DNA from: Brachybacterium tyrofermentans
Lineage (GTDB): Bacteria; Actinomycetota; Actinomycetes; Actinomycetales; Dermabacteraceae
Length of the DNA: 64,000 bases
Assembly (NCBI RefSeq): GCF_014897585.1
Contig: NZ_JABUXW010000009.1
Location: 106,172-170,171, forward strand
Reading direction: 5' to 3'
Below are positions 63,558-64,000 of the stretch, one piece after another; the first letter of the stretch is position 1; every line of letters starts with the position of its first letter. The translations under genes and the position numbers were made by a program. The notes beneath the pieces are model-generated. The model was not told the DNA's origin. It did not search any database and saw only the letters and a list, made by a program, of their open reading frames with translations.

Positions 63558-63838
63558 CACTTCGGTGCGTCGCAGCTCCGTGCCGACCGGAGAAGCCAGC
63601 CGATCAGAGACAACATACTGTTGCGCTTGTTTCTCCCTTCACGCCTTTTTGGCTATGTCACGGTGGTTGAACCTCTGCATGGGGACACGAGCGCCCGATC
63701 CACCCTCGGTCCGGGATGCCGATCTCGCCTCGAGTGGGCTGAGCACCCTGCCTCCCCCGTGGCGTCACGCCCCGGAAGAGCCCAACCACACCGGTTGAGC
63801 CGCCCAACAGATTCCAGCGCCCAATCACACCAAGCGCG
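63558..63838. other. Intergenic, composition unlike the rest
   Basis: No gene supported. The part near 63600-63660 has short A/T runs (for example CATACTGTTG and CCTTTTTGGC), unlike the core genome. An open frame on the plus strand (63451-63798) has no ribosome binding site or recognisable domain. Confidence 0.4.
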
Positions 63839-63886
63839 CGAGCATACGAGCACCCGAGCACCCGAGCACCCGAGCACCCGAGCACC
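63839..63886. repeat. 8-bp tandem repeat CGAGCACC
   Basis: Five perfect copies of CGAGCACC run from 63847 to 63886, preceded by one degenerate copy CGAGCATA (63839-63846). The unit is not a multiple of three, so copy-number change would shift any reading frame. Confidence 0.95.
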
Positions 63887-63946
63887 ATCACACCTCTCGC
63901 CACGCTCACTCCAGTCGGCACGACCACGGATCCGCGGAAGCTCGGT

Positions 63947-64000
63947 GTCAAGGGACATCGGGATCTCCCTGTGGGCGGACGTTTGATCTCCCTGTTCGCG
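63947..64000. mobile_element. Possible insertion-sequence end at the window edge
   Basis: From TGTCAAGGGACATCGGGATC at 63947, the motif GATCTCCCTGT occurs twice (63962-63972 and 63985-63995), 23 bases apart and followed by GGGCG or TCGCG. Elements of the IS21 type begin with TG and carry multiple internal terminal repeats of this kind. No transposase is visible because the window ends here. Confidence 0.3.

Noticed and set aside
63451..63798. A 115-codon plus-strand ORF
   Set aside because: No ribosome binding site, no domain, and it overlaps the better-supported minus-strand small ORFs' upstream region.

Overview
The window is a high-GC (about 70% by eye), gene-dense actinobacterial chromosome segment. 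Mycothiol-era housekeeping genes, a Suf operon led by SufR, SepH, a PASTA-domain kinase, an actinobacterial QcrCAB branch and many leaderless promoters (a TANNNT box 6-9 bases before the start codon) point to Actinomycetes. The gene set and the presence of a second type II topoisomerase pair (ParC/ParE) suggest Micrococcales, possibly Brachybacterium or another Dermabacteraceae; that genus-level placement is inference. Almost everything is core chromosome. I see no phage, CRISPR array, integron, rRNA or tRNA gene.

Layout. 1-8 kb: the N-terminal part of an ABC-F ATPase (runs off the left edge), alanine dehydrogenase, then a leftward Fe-S assembly operon sufR-sufB-sufD-Rieske ferredoxin-sufC with sufT beyond a strong hairpin; no cysteine desulfurase (sufS) or sufU is present here. 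8-13 kb: a Xi-class glutathione-transferase-like reductase, an ABC-2 exporter pair, haem A synthase CtaA and a methionine aminopeptidase. 13-20 kb: dxs (isoprenoid MEP pathway), a membrane-anchored PQQ-type propeller protein and aconitase with a palindromic operator over its promoter. 20-28 kb: RNA methyltransferase, DUF3159, DUF3710, dut, DUF3093, DUF4193, sepH, a phosphodiesterase and DUF5998. This is a block whose order resembles the M. tuberculosis Rv2689c-Rv2699c neighbourhood. 28-41 kb: a GNAT/acyl-CoA-synthetase fusion, convergent parC and parE with hexose-6-phosphate mutarotase and hisF between them, a zinc-ribbon protein, the principal sigma factor and a universal stress protein. 41-63 kb: metX, DUF4192, polyprenyl diphosphate synthase, an Rv2175c-like DNA-binding protein, the PknL-like kinase, class II DAHP synthase, a PlsC acyltransferase, an esterase, ROK glucokinase, long-chain acyl-CoA ligase, an exonuclease-GIY-YIG fusion, an AsnC-domain protein, trpD, ctaE and qcrCAB. 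This last run is strikingly collinear with M. tuberculosis Rv2173-Rv2196.

Functionally the respiratory theme recurs: CtaA makes haem A for the aa3 oxidase, CtaE and QcrCAB form the bcc-aa3 supercomplex, and Suf supplies Fe-S clusters for QcrA, aconitase and others. IdsA and Dxs serve isoprenoid and menaquinone supply.

The last kilobase (63.0-64.0 kb) differs: after the qcrB terminator there are only small unrecognised ORFs, an 8-bp tandem repeat, and at the very edge paired motifs that resemble an insertion-sequence end. I did not find a convincing new biological system. The most interesting signals are regulatory (acnA palindrome, sigma-R-like sigA promoter, SufR-like operator, leaderless promoters), several minisatellite-like repeats, and the small uncharacterised ORFs.
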